A DNA stretch of 64,000 nucleotides from Flavisolibacter nicotianae (GTDB lineage: Bacteria; Bacteroidota; Bacteroidia; Chitinophagales; Chitinophagaceae), in the NCBI RefSeq assembly GCF_003628535.1, contig NZ_RBCI01000001.1, positions 124,001 through 188,000 on the forward strand, read 5' to 3'. Within the stretch, counting starts at the first letter, position 1. Every line of letters begins with the position of its first letter. Under the pieces are notes generated by a model that saw nothing but the letters and a program-made list of their open reading frames with translations, was not told the DNA's origin and searched no databases. A program made the position numbers and the translations under genes. This document shows, piece by piece, positions 35,386 to 44,194 of the stretch.

Positions 35386-35592
35386 ATGAATTTCGGCTTT
35401 GGTAAGTATGGCATGAAATTGAACCTTATAGAGAAAATATTCAACATGATCCAGTTTCTTGAACGTATCGGTATAGTGAGGAAAGAGACCAGAAACAGTT
35501 TTAAAATGGGACCTGCCGTTGCCCTGATGGTTTTAATGGCTGCCTTTGTGGGAACAACTGTCTACATTCTGATCAGCAGTTTATCGGGATAA
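35386..35592 (+). CDS. Small single-helix membrane protein
   Basis: 68 aa from ATG 35386. ATG 35413 is an alternative start. An amphipathic N-terminal part (NLIEKIFNMIQFLERIGIVRKE) is followed by one transmembrane helix (GPAVALMVLMAAFVGTTVYILI). No family is recognised. It lies directly after the helicase terminator, and I see no clear promoter, so expression is unproven. Confidence 0.5.
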   Translation: MNFGFGKYGMKLNLIEKIFNMIQFLERIGIVRKETRNSFKMGPAVALMVLMAAFVGTTVYILISSLSG

Positions 35593-35799
35593 AAATTTCT
35601 TTGTCGCCTGCAGGTTGTTTTAACCTTTCGTGGCAATAAATCTGTCAACCAGTTTCCTGACGTTTCTATTTTCTGCAGAAAATCCCAGGGCTAATTCCAA
35701 GTAGTTGCAAATACGGTTTACAGCAACAATGGAAATAAAGGCAAGCCGGCCCGGTCAGCGACCTTCCTCCCGCTTCTAGCCAGAGTACAAACCCAGCAT
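35593..35799. other. Intergenic, nothing recognised
   Basis: About 200 bp between a small membrane gene and the ferredoxin reductase gene. No reading frame, hairpin with T-run or RNA gene is evident. Confidence 0.5.
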
Positions 35800-36846
35800 T
35801 CAGCCGATTTCCAGGACAACGTCACCGCCCACAGGGTGGCCAACACAGGTGAGCACAAGACCTTGTTTCAGTTCTTTCTCGGTCAGTACTTCGTTGTACG
35901 AATGCCAGACTGTTCCACCAACACACCGCGCCACACAGTTGCCGCACCGACCGGCTTCGCAGCTATAGGGCAACACCAAACCTTCATTCTTTGCTGCACG
36001 TAAAACGGAATTGGGATAAGTCACCTTCACCGAATATGTCTTGCCGCCCAGGTAAATGACTGCCGTATGCGGTTCCTTATCCGGCGGAGCCGCATCCCGT
36101 TTTACCACATCACTGAAGTAAAAATTTTCTTTGCGCAGGTTAGCCGGCGGCACTCCTGCCTCCTGCAAGGTGTATGTGCAAAGCCGCATATAGCTTTCCG
36201 GGCCGCAGATATAAAACAGCGTTTGCTCCTTCTCTTCGCCCACAAAACGGTTTAAATAGGAAAATAGCAGGTCGCGGTGCAGCCGTGCTTTCGCGAGGTC
36301 AGCGGCGTTGCTAAAAAGCAGTTCCAAATGAAACCGCGACGCGAATTGTTCTTGCAAGGACTGAAGCGCCGACAGGAAAACAGCCTTGTCAGGCGATGCA
36401 TTGCTATAGACCAGCACCACATGCAAAGCGGGGTAGGCATGCAAAGCCGTTTTGATCAGGGAAAAGACAGGGGTAATTCCACTGCCGGCGGCAAAAAAGA
36501 AGAGGCGCCGAAAGGGGTGCATATTACCGGGAAGTACAAAAAAGCCACCGGCACCGGACGTGAGGATTTCGTCTCCGGGTTTGGCCTGGTCAACCAAGGC
36601 TCGTGAAAAAGCACCGTTCTCTACCCGCTTAACACCGATGGAAAGGGGCTCGTTCAACGAAGGTGATGAGGTAATGGAATATGACCGGCGGATCTCCTGC
36701 CCGTTTTCGAACCGCACCAGTGTCAGGTACTGCCCTGCCTTATACTGAACCGAACCACTTTGCCCGAAAACAATTGTCTTGAAACCCGGTACCTCCTCGT
36801 GCACATGTTGTATCTGAAGCTGGTGATAAATTCCGTCGTGCACCAT
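35800..36846 (-). CDS. PaaE-like NAD(P)H-ferredoxin oxidoreductase with 2Fe-2S domain
   Basis: 348 aa from ATG 36846 (MVHDGIYHQLQIQHV). The FAD-binding barrel carries RRSYSITSSP (about residue 55). The NAD(P)H domain carries AAGSGITPVFSLI and YICGPESYM. A C-terminal plant-type 2Fe-2S domain has CEAGRCGNC plus a distal Cys (VLTCVGHP). This order (FNR then ferredoxin) matches PaaE, the reductase of phenylacetyl-CoA epoxidase, and related monooxygenase reductases. No paaABCD genes are nearby, so its partner oxygenase or desaturase is elsewhere. Confidence 0.9.
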   Translation of the reverse strand: MVHDGIYHQLQIQHVHEEVPGFKTIVFGQSGSVQYKAGQYLTLVRFENGQEIRRSYSITSSPSLNEPLSIGVKRVENGAFSRALVDQAKPGDEILTSGAGGFFVLPGNMHPFRRLFFFAAGSGITPVFSLIKTALHAYPALHVVLVYSNASPDKAVFLSALQSLQEQFASRFHLELLFSNAADLAKARLHRDLLFSYLNRFVGEEKEQTLFYICGPESYMRLCTYTLQEAGVPPANLRKENFYFSDVVKRDAAPPDKEPHTAVIYLGGKTYSVKVTYPNSVLRAAKNEGLVLPYSCEAGRCGNCVARCVGGTVWHSYNEVLTEKELKQGLVLTCVGHPVGGDVVLEIG

Positions 36847-37276
36847 AGTGTTAAAGATCGGCCTTTTTGAAAAACGCCTGATTGATCCGCAAAGAAACTC
36901 CGGCTGCTTTCCAAGGCTACTCAATCAGCGCAGTTAGGTTCATGTCAATATTCAATCCTAATGGTAGCTATGAAGGAATCATGATCGAAAGCAAGGATGA
37001 GGTTTTTCACATACCTTTTTTTGGAACTCATCCTTTCGCTGTGAAAACGAATGTGGATTTCTTCAGGCGCCACCCTTTAATCGGTTTAATGTAGAGTCAA
37101 ATACGCAGAAGCTCAGGTATAGCACAAAAAAACGGACCTCTCCCCTCGTTTTCTATCTTTTCGAAAACGGCATTTCCTTTTTGTCCTTCTTAACAGGAGT
37201 GAGTAGCACCACAGGTACTGCTCCTGCTGCATGCACTCCTTCAAACTTTCATCCCAACATTTTAAAACTTCGTCGT
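36847..37276. other. Divergent intergenic region
   Basis: About 430 bp between the ferredoxin reductase and the KGG gene. A structured stretch at 37194-37243 has AGGAGTG / CACTCCT arms and could fold in the leader of the KGG gene. A 50-codon plus-strand frame starting at 36942 has no recognisable features and is not called. Confidence 0.4.
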
Positions 37277-37507
37277 ATGCAAGAAAACTTTGATCAAGCG
37301 CAACCAAAATCCAGAAGAGGCTTCGCAGCCATGAGTCCGGAACGCCAGCGTGCAATTGCCAGCCAGGGGGGCCGTGCAGCCCACCAACAGGGCGTGGCGC
37401 ACGAATGGAGCAGTGAAGAAGCAAAAGAAGCAGGTAAAAAAGGCGGACAGATTTCAGGTAAGAAAAGAACATCGGACAGAAACGAAGACCGGGGTCTCAT
37501 CCTTTAA
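37277..37507 (+). CDS. KGG-motif general stress protein
   Basis: 76 aa from ATG 37277. It is small, highly charged and Gly-rich, with two copies of the stress-protein KGG-type repeat: RGFAAMSPERQRAIASQGGRAAH and SSEEAKEAGKKGGQISG. The family (YciG/GsiB-like) is hydrophilic and accumulates under stress, possibly protecting macromolecules during desiccation or starvation. It is monocistronic with a strong terminator. The upstream leader may be structured. Confidence 0.82.
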   Translation: MQENFDQAQPKSRRGFAAMSPERQRAIASQGGRAAHQQGVAHEWSSEEAKEAGKKGGQISGKKRTSDRNEDRGLIL

Positions 37508-37525
37508 AAAGGCCAGCCCAAAAAG

Positions 37526-37558
37526 AAAAAGCCATCCGGCAGAACCGGATGGCTTTTT
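37526..37558. terminator. Bidirectional terminator of the KGG and glucosaminidase genes
   Basis: A 14-bp stem AAAAAGCCATCCGG / CCGGATGGCTTTTT with a 5-nt loop. The T-run and A-run allow termination in both directions. Confidence 0.87.
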
Positions 37559-37576
37559 TATAGCGGATAACAAAAA

Positions 37577-38089
37577 TCAGTTCACGGCAAACGTCGGGTT
37601 ATCGAGTTTGTACAACTCAAATTTGTCGATGGTCCGGGTGATGTCGGCCACCCATTTTTGCTTGGCTTCGGCATACGAAGCAGCATTCATAGCCTTTAGC
37701 CACTGCTTGTAATCGGCACAGGACTTCATCTTTACGTAGAATTTCTTGTTCATCAGGATCTGGCAAAAATGCTCAAAGCTGGCCGCATCGGTCGGATATT
37801 CCTTATAGGCCGACTTGTAGCCGAGCTTGGCCTGCGAACCAGTGTTCGATCCTTTTACACCAAAGAAATTGCGGAAAGCCTTGGCAATCGCACTTTCACC
37901 GGCTGCACTTTCCACAATACTAACGCCCAGGATAATACTGGCCGGGATACTGTGTTTTTGCATGCTTTCAATGGCGAGCTGCTCGTACTTTTTTATAAAC
38001 CGTTTCACTACTTTCTGCGCCTGAACGCCGGCGCTCAACAACAACGAAAAAAGAACTGCAGGAAGTTTCCGTCTGAATATGTGTTTCAT
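37577..38089 (-). CDS. Exported glucosaminidase (GH73-type)
   Basis: 170 aa from ATG 38089 with a Sec signal (MKHIFRRKLPAVLFSLLLSAGVQAQ). The mature domain matches mannosyl-glycoprotein endo-beta-N-acetylglucosaminidase-like (GH73) enzymes: HSIPASIILGVSIVESAAGESAIAKAFRNFFGVKG, with the catalytic Glu in VESAAG, then YPTDAASFEHFCQIL. It cleaves peptidoglycan glycan strands in the periplasm. It starts 14 bp after the CAP gene, so both are in one transcript. Confidence 0.88.
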   Translation of the reverse strand: MKHIFRRKLPAVLFSLLLSAGVQAQKVVKRFIKKYEQLAIESMQKHSIPASIILGVSIVESAAGESAIAKAFRNFFGVKGSNTGSQAKLGYKSAYKEYPTDAASFEHFCQILMNKKFYVKMKSCADYKQWLKAMNAASYAEAKQKWVADITRTIDKFELYKLDNPTFAVN

Positions 38090-38103
38090 AAGCGGGTCTT
38101 TTT

Positions 38104-38667
38104 TTACCAGTTGTGCTTGGCAATGATAACGCAAACATAACTAACGAAAGGCTGATTTCCATCAGGGCGGGCAAACCCAATCCCTATGTCATACAGGGAA
38201 GAAGCCCATTCGTCCAGCCCTAAAAGGTGCTTGCGGTGTCCCAGCGAGGGAACGTTTTTATCAACAACCAAGGTACGGATGGCGCCTTCACCATTGGGTG
38301 CACCGGCGCTGATCGACTCAAAATAATTCAGCTCTTTCGACGCTAACCACTTGGCATTCAGTTGATATCCAGCCTTGTTAATGTAATAGTTGAGTCCGTA
38401 TCCATCCGGATCCACATGACCAACGTACTTGCGGGTGGCCATGTCGAGGGCTTTGGCCTCGGCAACCCGTGCAAGCGTATCATTCCAGTTCAGTAGCGGT
38501 TTTTTACTGATTTCGGCCAAAAATGGCATTTCATTGGTAAAAGCAGCCGGGTTTGAACGGATTTGATTGAGCAATACAAAAGCCTTTTGTGCTTCTTCCT
38601 TGTCGAGCTGCGGCGTTACCGCGTGACCGGCAATGCAAAGGGACAGGACTAAAAAAAGGACTTTCAT
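38104..38667 (-). CDS. CAP-superfamily (SCP/PR1) exported protein
   Basis: 187 aa with a Sec signal (MKVLFLVLSLCIAGHA). The CAP domain is visible: LLNQIRSNPAAF, NDTLARVAEAKALDMATR, VGHVDPDGYGLNYYI, VPSLGHRKHLLG and a C-terminal strand FVSYVCVII. The family's His/Glu pocket residues appear to be present (GHVDPDG, GHRKH). Bacterial CAP proteins are secreted and often act near the envelope, without a settled activity. It is cotranscribed with a glucosaminidase, suggesting cell-wall work. Confidence 0.85.
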   Translation of the reverse strand: MKVLFLVLSLCIAGHAVTPQLDKEEAQKAFVLLNQIRSNPAAFTNEMPFLAEISKKPLLNWNDTLARVAEAKALDMATRKYVGHVDPDGYGLNYYINKAGYQLNAKWLASKELNYFESISAGAPNGEGAIRTLVVDKNVPSLGHRKHLLGLDEWASSLYDIGIGFARPDGNQPFVSYVCVIIAKHNW

Positions 38668-38740
38668 GTCTCCATAACGGGAAAACCGCCATTCTATTGC
38701 CAGTCTATCGGATTCGAGTTCTAATACCCGGTTTGGTCCC

Positions 38741-38792
38741 TCCTGTCAAGGGATGACAGGAAAGCCTTTACCAACCAGTTTTCTTGCTGGTT
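38741..38792. promoter_or_regulatory. Two small inverted repeats upstream of the CAP gene
   Basis: TCCTGTCA / TGACAGGA (38741-38761, perfect 8 bp, 5-nt spacer) and AACCAG / CTGGTT (38773-38792). They lie 75-125 bp upstream of the CAP start and could be operator sites. They lack T-runs, so they are not terminators. Confidence 0.3.
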
Positions 38793-38903
38793 TAAGTCAA
38801 TGGCCGGTGGCAAATAAACGCAGGGAGAAGGCCTTGCTTTTCCTGCAGACACCTGTTTCACCCCGGTCGCCTTTTGGTACGGGCAAACGTTTCTTTATAA
38901 AAA

Positions 38904-38929
38904 AAACCCGCTGTTTATACAGCGGGTTT
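38904..38929 (-). terminator. Terminator of gldJ
   Basis: Stem AAACCCGCTGT / ACAGCGGGTTT with loop TTAT. On the minus strand it is followed by a run of T (plus-strand A at 38899-38906). Confidence 0.88.
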
Positions 38930-38949
38930 GAAAGATTTATGGAGAATGC

Positions 38950-40491
38950 TTAGCGTTGCTTTTTGGATTTCCAGAAGTTCCCGGTCCGGTGCTTGTTTCC
39001 TTCGGGGCTGCCCATACGGTCCATGGCGCAACGGAAACCGATGGTGCTCATGGCCTGGTCTTCTTCGAGGTAGCGGCGTGTACCGGGGCTGAGCCAGTAA
39101 GCACGGTCGTTCCAGCTACCACCTTTGTACACCCTGGTCTTATCAGAGATCAAGGTAGTTTGGCCGTAACCATAGCTGGCGTTCGACAAACTGTCACCAT
39201 CGAGGAAGTTGATCACGTTTCCGCGCTGGTAGTTGCGGCGGTTGCGGCTTTCGGCGTCAGTCACGTCACGCATTTTCACACGGCCCATGCTGTCCACTTC
39301 CGTTTCACCGTTGCCATTCTTATACAGTGTCTGGAACTTGTTACCACGTACCGGTGCCACATCTTCCATGTCAAGTGAGTTCAGCGGACGGTAAACGTCG
39401 AATACCCATTCGCTAACATTACCCGCCATGTTGTAAAGGCCAAAACCGTTCGGGTAGAAAGAATTGACTTCCGCAGTATAGATCGCACGGTCGTTCAAAC
39501 CACCGGCCACACCGGCGTTGTCACCGGATCCTCTTTTGAAGTTGGCCATAAACTGACCCTGCCAGCTTCCGTGTTTGGTATCACGCATTCCGTTTACGTT
39601 AACAGCCCAGGGATAGATCTGCTTGTTCGACTGCAATTCTTCCCCTCTTTTTCCTTCTTTCTGGGTTGGACGGGGGTTTTGATTGATCAAACCATATGCG
39701 GCATACTCCCACTCCGCTTCAAAAGGCAGGCGGTAGTCGGGTTGCAGAATGCCGTCTTCCATCGTAGCCTGGGCCCTTGGGCGATCGTCGGCATCACGCA
39801 GCGGGTTCTTTTTGGAGTTAACTCCTTTACCGGGCTGCGGTGTATACAGACCAAGCAGGTACGATTTCGTTGTAAAGTTGTCCTGGCCGGCACCGTTCTG
39901 TGACTTGATGTTTTGTGGAGAAACCAGGCCTTTCTGCATCAGCAGGCCTTCGTTCACACGGTCGCTTCTCCAAAGACAAAAGTCGTGGGCCTGTTTCCAG
40001 CTCACACCTACCACGGGGTAGTTATTGAAACTCGGGTGGCGGAAATAATATTCAACGAGAGGCTCGTTATAGCTCAATTCACTGCGCCAAACCAGCGTAT
40101 CGGGCAGCGCTGCGTTCATTACTTTTTGTCCCTGCTCTTCGTCTGTGGGGAAAATGCGGCCCAGCCAGTGAATGTACTCGCGGTAGTGCACGTTGGCGAC
40201 CTCGGTCCGGTCCATGTAGAACGAGTTGACGGTGACGCGGCGGGGAACGTTGTTCCAGTCGCCCATTACGTCTTCATCGGTTTGGCCCATGGTGAACGTA
40301 CCTCCCTGAACGAACACCAGTCCGGGTCCGGTGGCTTGTTCGGTTGCTTTCGAAACCTGAAAGCCGCCCATGTTTTTGTCATTGTAATTCCAGCCGGTTG
40401 AATCTGACTGTTGTGGTTTCTTCTTAAATAAATTACAGCTCGCTAATGCAGCAGTGCAGGACAATAGGATTACCAGATTTTTTACTTGCAT
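38950..40491 (-). CDS. gldJ: Gliding motility lipoprotein GldJ (SUMF1-like)
   Basis: 513 aa from ATG 40491 with a lipoprotein signal (MQVKNLVILLSCTAALASC; acylated Cys at residue 19). The formylglycine-enzyme-like fold is visible: GLVFVQGGTFTMGQTDEDVM, VNSFYMDRTEVANVHY, YNMAGNVSEWVFD, VYKGGSWNDRAYW and TIGFRCAMDR. GldJ and GldK are non-enzymatic members needed for type IX secretion. I choose GldJ because its neighbours are porU and porV, as in Flavobacterium, and because gldLMN do not follow. Here it is divergent from porU rather than colinear. It sits at the periplasmic face of the outer membrane. Confidence 0.85.
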   Translation of the reverse strand: MQVKNLVILLSCTAALASCNLFKKKPQQSDSTGWNYNDKNMGGFQVSKATEQATGPGLVFVQGGTFTMGQTDEDVMGDWNNVPRRVTVNSFYMDRTEVANVHYREYIHWLGRIFPTDEEQGQKVMNAALPDTLVWRSELSYNEPLVEYYFRHPSFNNYPVVGVSWKQAHDFCLWRSDRVNEGLLMQKGLVSPQNIKSQNGAGQDNFTTKSYLLGLYTPQPGKGVNSKKNPLRDADDRPRAQATMEDGILQPDYRLPFEAEWEYAAYGLINQNPRPTQKEGKRGEELQSNKQIYPWAVNVNGMRDTKHGSWQGQFMANFKRGSGDNAGVAGGLNDRAIYTAEVNSFYPNGFGLYNMAGNVSEWVFDVYRPLNSLDMEDVAPVRGNKFQTLYKNGNGETEVDSMGRVKMRDVTDAESRNRRNYQRGNVINFLDGDSLSNASYGYGQTTLISDKTRVYKGGSWNDRAYWLSPGTRRYLEEDQAMSTIGFRCAMDRMGSPEGNKHRTGNFWKSKKQR

Positions 40492-40518
40492 GGTTGCTTT
40501 TTTTGTCTTTCTGAAGGA

Positions 40519-40538
40519 CACATGGATTTTAACATGTG
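40519..40538. promoter_or_regulatory. Small palindrome in the gldJ/porU intergenic region
   Basis: CACATG / CATGTG with an 8-nt spacer, about 30 nt upstream of the gldJ ATG in the 5' leader or promoter. Possible operator or leader hairpin. Confidence 0.25.
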
Positions 40539-40677
40539 CCGCTTTTCCGAAAACCTTTGTTCCGATTTACAGTAACGGCGTTGAAAAGCAATTATTGTAA
40601 GGCGTCAAAGCATTTTTTTCAAGCGGTTTGCGAATATAAATCCTGCCCCGTGAAATAAACAACAAAAATTACGTTTT

Positions 40678-43600
40678 TTGCATGTGAATTCTACGAAACT
40701 GCCCTGGACTGCACGCTGGAAGACGCTTTTCCTTTTGGGTGCAATGGGTCTTTCCCTTTCCGTTTTTGCGCAGCGCAGTTATAAACTGGCTTCGGTACTG
40801 GCAGCCGGCACCTGGTACAAAATAAGTGTTCCGGCAGAAGGCGTTTACAAAGCAGACGTACCCTTCCTGGCTTCATTGGGGATAACCGGCTCCATTCCCG
40901 CCGGCGAAATCCGGGTCTTTGCCGGCGCCAACGGCATGCTGCCCGAAGCGGCCGGTGAAAGCCGGGTCGACGACTTGGAAGAAATTGCCATCCAGGTGGA
41001 AGACGGCGGTGACGGCCAGTTGAACGGCAACGATTATTTTCTTTTTTATTCCGATGGCCCGGATAAATGGAAAAAAGACTCCCTGAACCAGCAGTTTTTT
41101 CACCAGAAGAACCGCTATTCCGACAAAGCGTTTTACTATATCACTCTTGGCGGCGCCGGCAAACGTGTACAGTCGCAACCGGTTTCTTCCCCCGCTGCCG
41201 TAACCGCATCACGATTTGACGAACGCTACTTCCATGAACTGGACTCGGTCAATTTTCTTTCCAGTGGCAGGGAGTGGTGGGGCGAGGAGCTTTCTTCCCT
41301 GCCCGGCCGTTCACTGGAACGAGCTTTCGTGCTGCCCCTGGCAGACCTGGTACCCGGGCGGGCAACCGTGGTAACCTCTGTTGCGGCACGTTCGGTAAAC
41401 GCCGAAAGTAGTTTTCTGGTCGCGCTGAATAATCTGCCGGCCCAGCAAATACCGGTAAGAGCCCTGGGCACCGGCCCGTACGAGGTGTTTGCCCAGCCGG
41501 CCGAGCAGGCCGACAATACTGCGCTTGACCTGGCCGGCGCCAGCCTGCAGGTTAGCTACCGGCCGGGAAGCTTCAACAGCCAGGGCTGGATCAATTGGTT
41601 CGAATTTTTCTGCCGGCGGCGCCTGGTACTTGGAGCCGGGAAACAACTGCCGTTCCGGGACTGGCAAACGGTGGGGAACAGCGCTGTACAATTCACATTG
41701 ACCGTACCCGAAGCAACGGCCCGGGTCTGGGATGTCACCAACCCCTTTGTCCCGGAAAAAATGAACACTACGCTTCAGGGCCCATCCCTCCAGTTCACGA
41801 ACGATGCACGGCGGTTGCGTGAATACATTGCTTTCACATCCGCCTTTCCCGTTCCGAAAAGCGAAGGCAGGGTGGCCAACCAAAACCTGCATGCAACCGC
41901 ACCGGCCGATTACCTGCTTGTCACCGACCCGGCCTTTTTACCCCAGGCACAACGCCTGGCCGACTTTCACCGGCAACGGGACAACCTGGAGTCGGTCATC
42001 GTTACACCCACCCAGGTCTTCAACGAATTTTCGGGCGGCATTCCCGACCCAACGGCTATCCGCGACTTTGCCAAACTCTATTTCGACCGCTACCGGGCCG
42101 ACTGGAACAACAAAGGCAAATACCTGCTCCTGCTGGGCAAGGGCTCATTCGACTACAAAGACCGCATCCAGGGCAACACGAACCTGGTGCCGGTGTACGA
42201 AAGCCCGGCCTCCCTGGACCCGCTGGCCACCTACACTTCCGATGATTTTTTTGGTTTCCTCGAAGACAGGGAAGACATCAACACGACACTGGTAACGAAT
42301 ACACTCGACATCGGCATTGGCCGTATCCCGGCAAAATCAACCGACGAAGCAAAGGCCTTTGTGGACAAGCTGATTGCCTATCACTCGCCTGCCGCTTATG
42401 GTTCATGGCGAAATAACCTGGATTTTATCGCCGACGACGAAGACCAAAATCTCCACCTCCAGGACGCAGAATTGGTTACGGCCACCGTGGCAGCCACAGC
42501 TCCCGTTTTCAATACGGAAAAAATCTACCTCGACGCCTTTCAGCAGGAAAGCAGCCAGGCCGGCGGCCGTTATCCCGGTGCCAATGCGGTCATCAACAGC
42601 AATATCTATAATGGAACGCTGGTCTGGAACTACACCGGTCATGGCGGACCGCAACGCCTGGCGGAGGAGGTGGTGCTGGACGAATCGATCGTGAACCATT
42701 GGAACAACCCCTTTCGCCTGCCGTTGTTCATAACGGCTACCTGCGATTTTGCAACCTACGACAACCCGCTGCTCTACTCACTGGGAGAAAACCTCCTGCT
42801 TCGACCCAAAACCGGCGCCATCGCCCTGATGACCACGTCGAGAGTGGTGTTTGCCAACAGCAACCGGATCCTGAACGACAACTACATGAAAGTGGCGCTG
42901 ACCCCTTCTGCCGGCGGCCGCTATAAAACCCTTGGCGAAGCCGTGCAGGCATCGAAAAACCTTACCTACACAACCTCCGGCGATGTTGTCAACAACCGCA
43001 AGTTTTCCCTGCTGGGCGATCCGGCCATGCGGCTCGCCTTCCCGGAACTTCGGGTACAAGCAACCAAAATCAACAACCGTGACCTTGCTTTAGGGGCAGA
43101 CACCTTGCGGGCCGCTTCATTTGTTACCGTGGATGGAGAAGTGCGGGACAGCAACAGTGTTTTGCAGCCCTTCAACGGCACGGTTTACCTGACAGTCTTC
43201 GACAAGGAAAGAACTGTAACAACCTTGGGGAACGACCCGGGCAGCCAGCCTGTTGCCTTTCCCGACCAGAGTGCCGCCCTTTTCAAAGGCAAGGCTTCGG
43301 CCGCCGGCGGACGGTTTTCGTTTCGCTTCCGGATGCCGCGGGACATCAATTTTCAGTATGGGCAGGGAAAGCTGAGTCTTTATGCCGACGACGGCACAAA
43401 AGACGGCAACGGCTATACAAAAAATGTATACATCGGTGGCTTTGATCCCGCCGCGAATACCGATAATACCGGTCCGGTGATCAATGCCTTCCTCAACGAC
43501 GAGCGGTTTGTCAACGGGAGCATGACCAACGAAAACCCGGTCCTGATCCTGAAACTCACTGATTCCTCGGGTATCAACACGGGCCGCTCCGGGATCGACC

Positions 43601-44124
43601 ACGACATCGTTGCCACCCTGGACGGCAACAACAACGAATACTTTGTGCTAAACAATTTTTACGAAAGCGATTTGGATAATTACCAGAAAGGAGCGGTGCA
43701 TTTCCAGCTTCCCTCCCTTTCGCCGGGAAGCCACACCCTGAAAATCAAAGCCTGGGACGTGGTAAACAACAGCAGTGAAACGGTACTAAACTTCACGGTC
43801 ATCAACAACGAACAGCTCCACCTAGCCCACGTTTTGAACTATCCCAACCCCTTCACCACGCAAACGGCTTTTTGGTTTGAACACAACTATCCCGGTGTGG
43901 ACCTGCGCAGCAAGGTGGAGATTTTTACCCTCAGCGGAAAACTGCTCAAAACCATCACGCAAACAATAAATACTCCCGGCAACCGTTCCAATGAGTTAGC
44001 TTGGGACGGAAGGGACGAATGGGGCGACAAAGTAGGACGGGGCATCTATGTTTATCACCTGACAGTAAAAGCTGCAAATGGGAAAACTGCCGGCCAATGG
44101 GGCAAAATGGCTGTCCTCCAATGA
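40678..44124 (+). CDS. porU: Type IX secretion system sortase PorU
   Basis: 1,148 aa from TTG 40678. GTG 40684 is equally possible, and no ATG precedes the signal peptide (WKTLFLLGAMGLSLSVFAQ). It is a gingipain-like C25 peptidase: catalytic His H655 (YTGHGG) and Cys C689 (TATCDFATYD). A C-terminal FlgD/T9SS-type beta domain (LNYPNPFTTQT, GRGIYVYHLTV) anchors it in the outer membrane with PorV. PorU cleaves the C-terminal domain of T9SS cargo and transfers the cargo to a lipid or sugar. porV follows 70 bp downstream. Confidence 0.93.
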   Translation: MHVNSTKLPWTARWKTLFLLGAMGLSLSVFAQRSYKLASVLAAGTWYKISVPAEGVYKADVPFLASLGITGSIPAGEIRVFAGANGMLPEAAGESRVDDLEEIAIQVEDGGDGQLNGNDYFLFYSDGPDKWKKDSLNQQFFHQKNRYSDKAFYYITLGGAGKRVQSQPVSSPAAVTASRFDERYFHELDSVNFLSSGREWWGEELSSLPGRSLERAFVLPLADLVPGRATVVTSVAARSVNAESSFLVALNNLPAQQIPVRALGTGPYEVFAQPAEQADNTALDLAGASLQVSYRPGSFNSQGWINWFEFFCRRRLVLGAGKQLPFRDWQTVGNSAVQFTLTVPEATARVWDVTNPFVPEKMNTTLQGPSLQFTNDARRLREYIAFTSAFPVPKSEGRVANQNLHATAPADYLLVTDPAFLPQAQRLADFHRQRDNLESVIVTPTQVFNEFSGGIPDPTAIRDFAKLYFDRYRADWNNKGKYLLLLGKGSFDYKDRIQGNTNLVPVYESPASLDPLATYTSDDFFGFLEDREDINTTLVTNTLDIGIGRIPAKSTDEAKAFVDKLIAYHSPAAYGSWRNNLDFIADDEDQNLHLQDAELVTATVAATAPVFNTEKIYLDAFQQESSQAGGRYPGANAVINSNIYNGTLVWNYTGHGGPQRLAEEVVLDESIVNHWNNPFRLPLFITATCDFATYDNPLLYSLGENLLLRPKTGAIALMTTSRVVFANSNRILNDNYMKVALTPSAGGRYKTLGEAVQASKNLTYTTSGDVVNNRKFSLLGDPAMRLAFPELRVQATKINNRDLALGADTLRAASFVTVDGEVRDSNSVLQPFNGTVYLTVFDKERTVTTLGNDPGSQPVAFPDQSAALFKGKASAAGGRFSFRFRMPRDINFQYGQGKLSLYADDGTKDGNGYTKNVYIGGFDPAANTDNTGPVINAFLNDERFVNGSMTNENPVLILKLTDSSGINTGRSGIDHDIVATLDGNNNEYFVLNNFYESDLDNYQKGAVHFQLPSLSPGSHTLKIKAWDVVNNSSETVLNFTVINNEQLHLAHVLNYPNPFTTQTAFWFEHNYPGVDLRSKVEIFTLSGKLLKTITQTINTPGNRSNELAWDGRDEWGDKVGRGIYVYHLTVKAANGKTAGQWGKMAVLQ

Positions 44125-44194
44125 GTTTCTTCTCCTATATTTTATTTTAGAAATACACAAAACTCTCTATTTTCACGCACTTTAAAATTGAACC

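Noticed and set aside
36942-37094. 50-codon frame starting MSIFNPNGSYEG
   Set aside because: The composition is protein-like, but it has no promoter, family or neighbour to support it.
37113-37472. 119-codon minus-strand frame with a Leu-rich start
   Set aside because: It overlaps the KGG stress protein on the other strand and would run through its conserved repeats. The hydrophobic stretch comes from antisense of a Lys/Glu-rich region.
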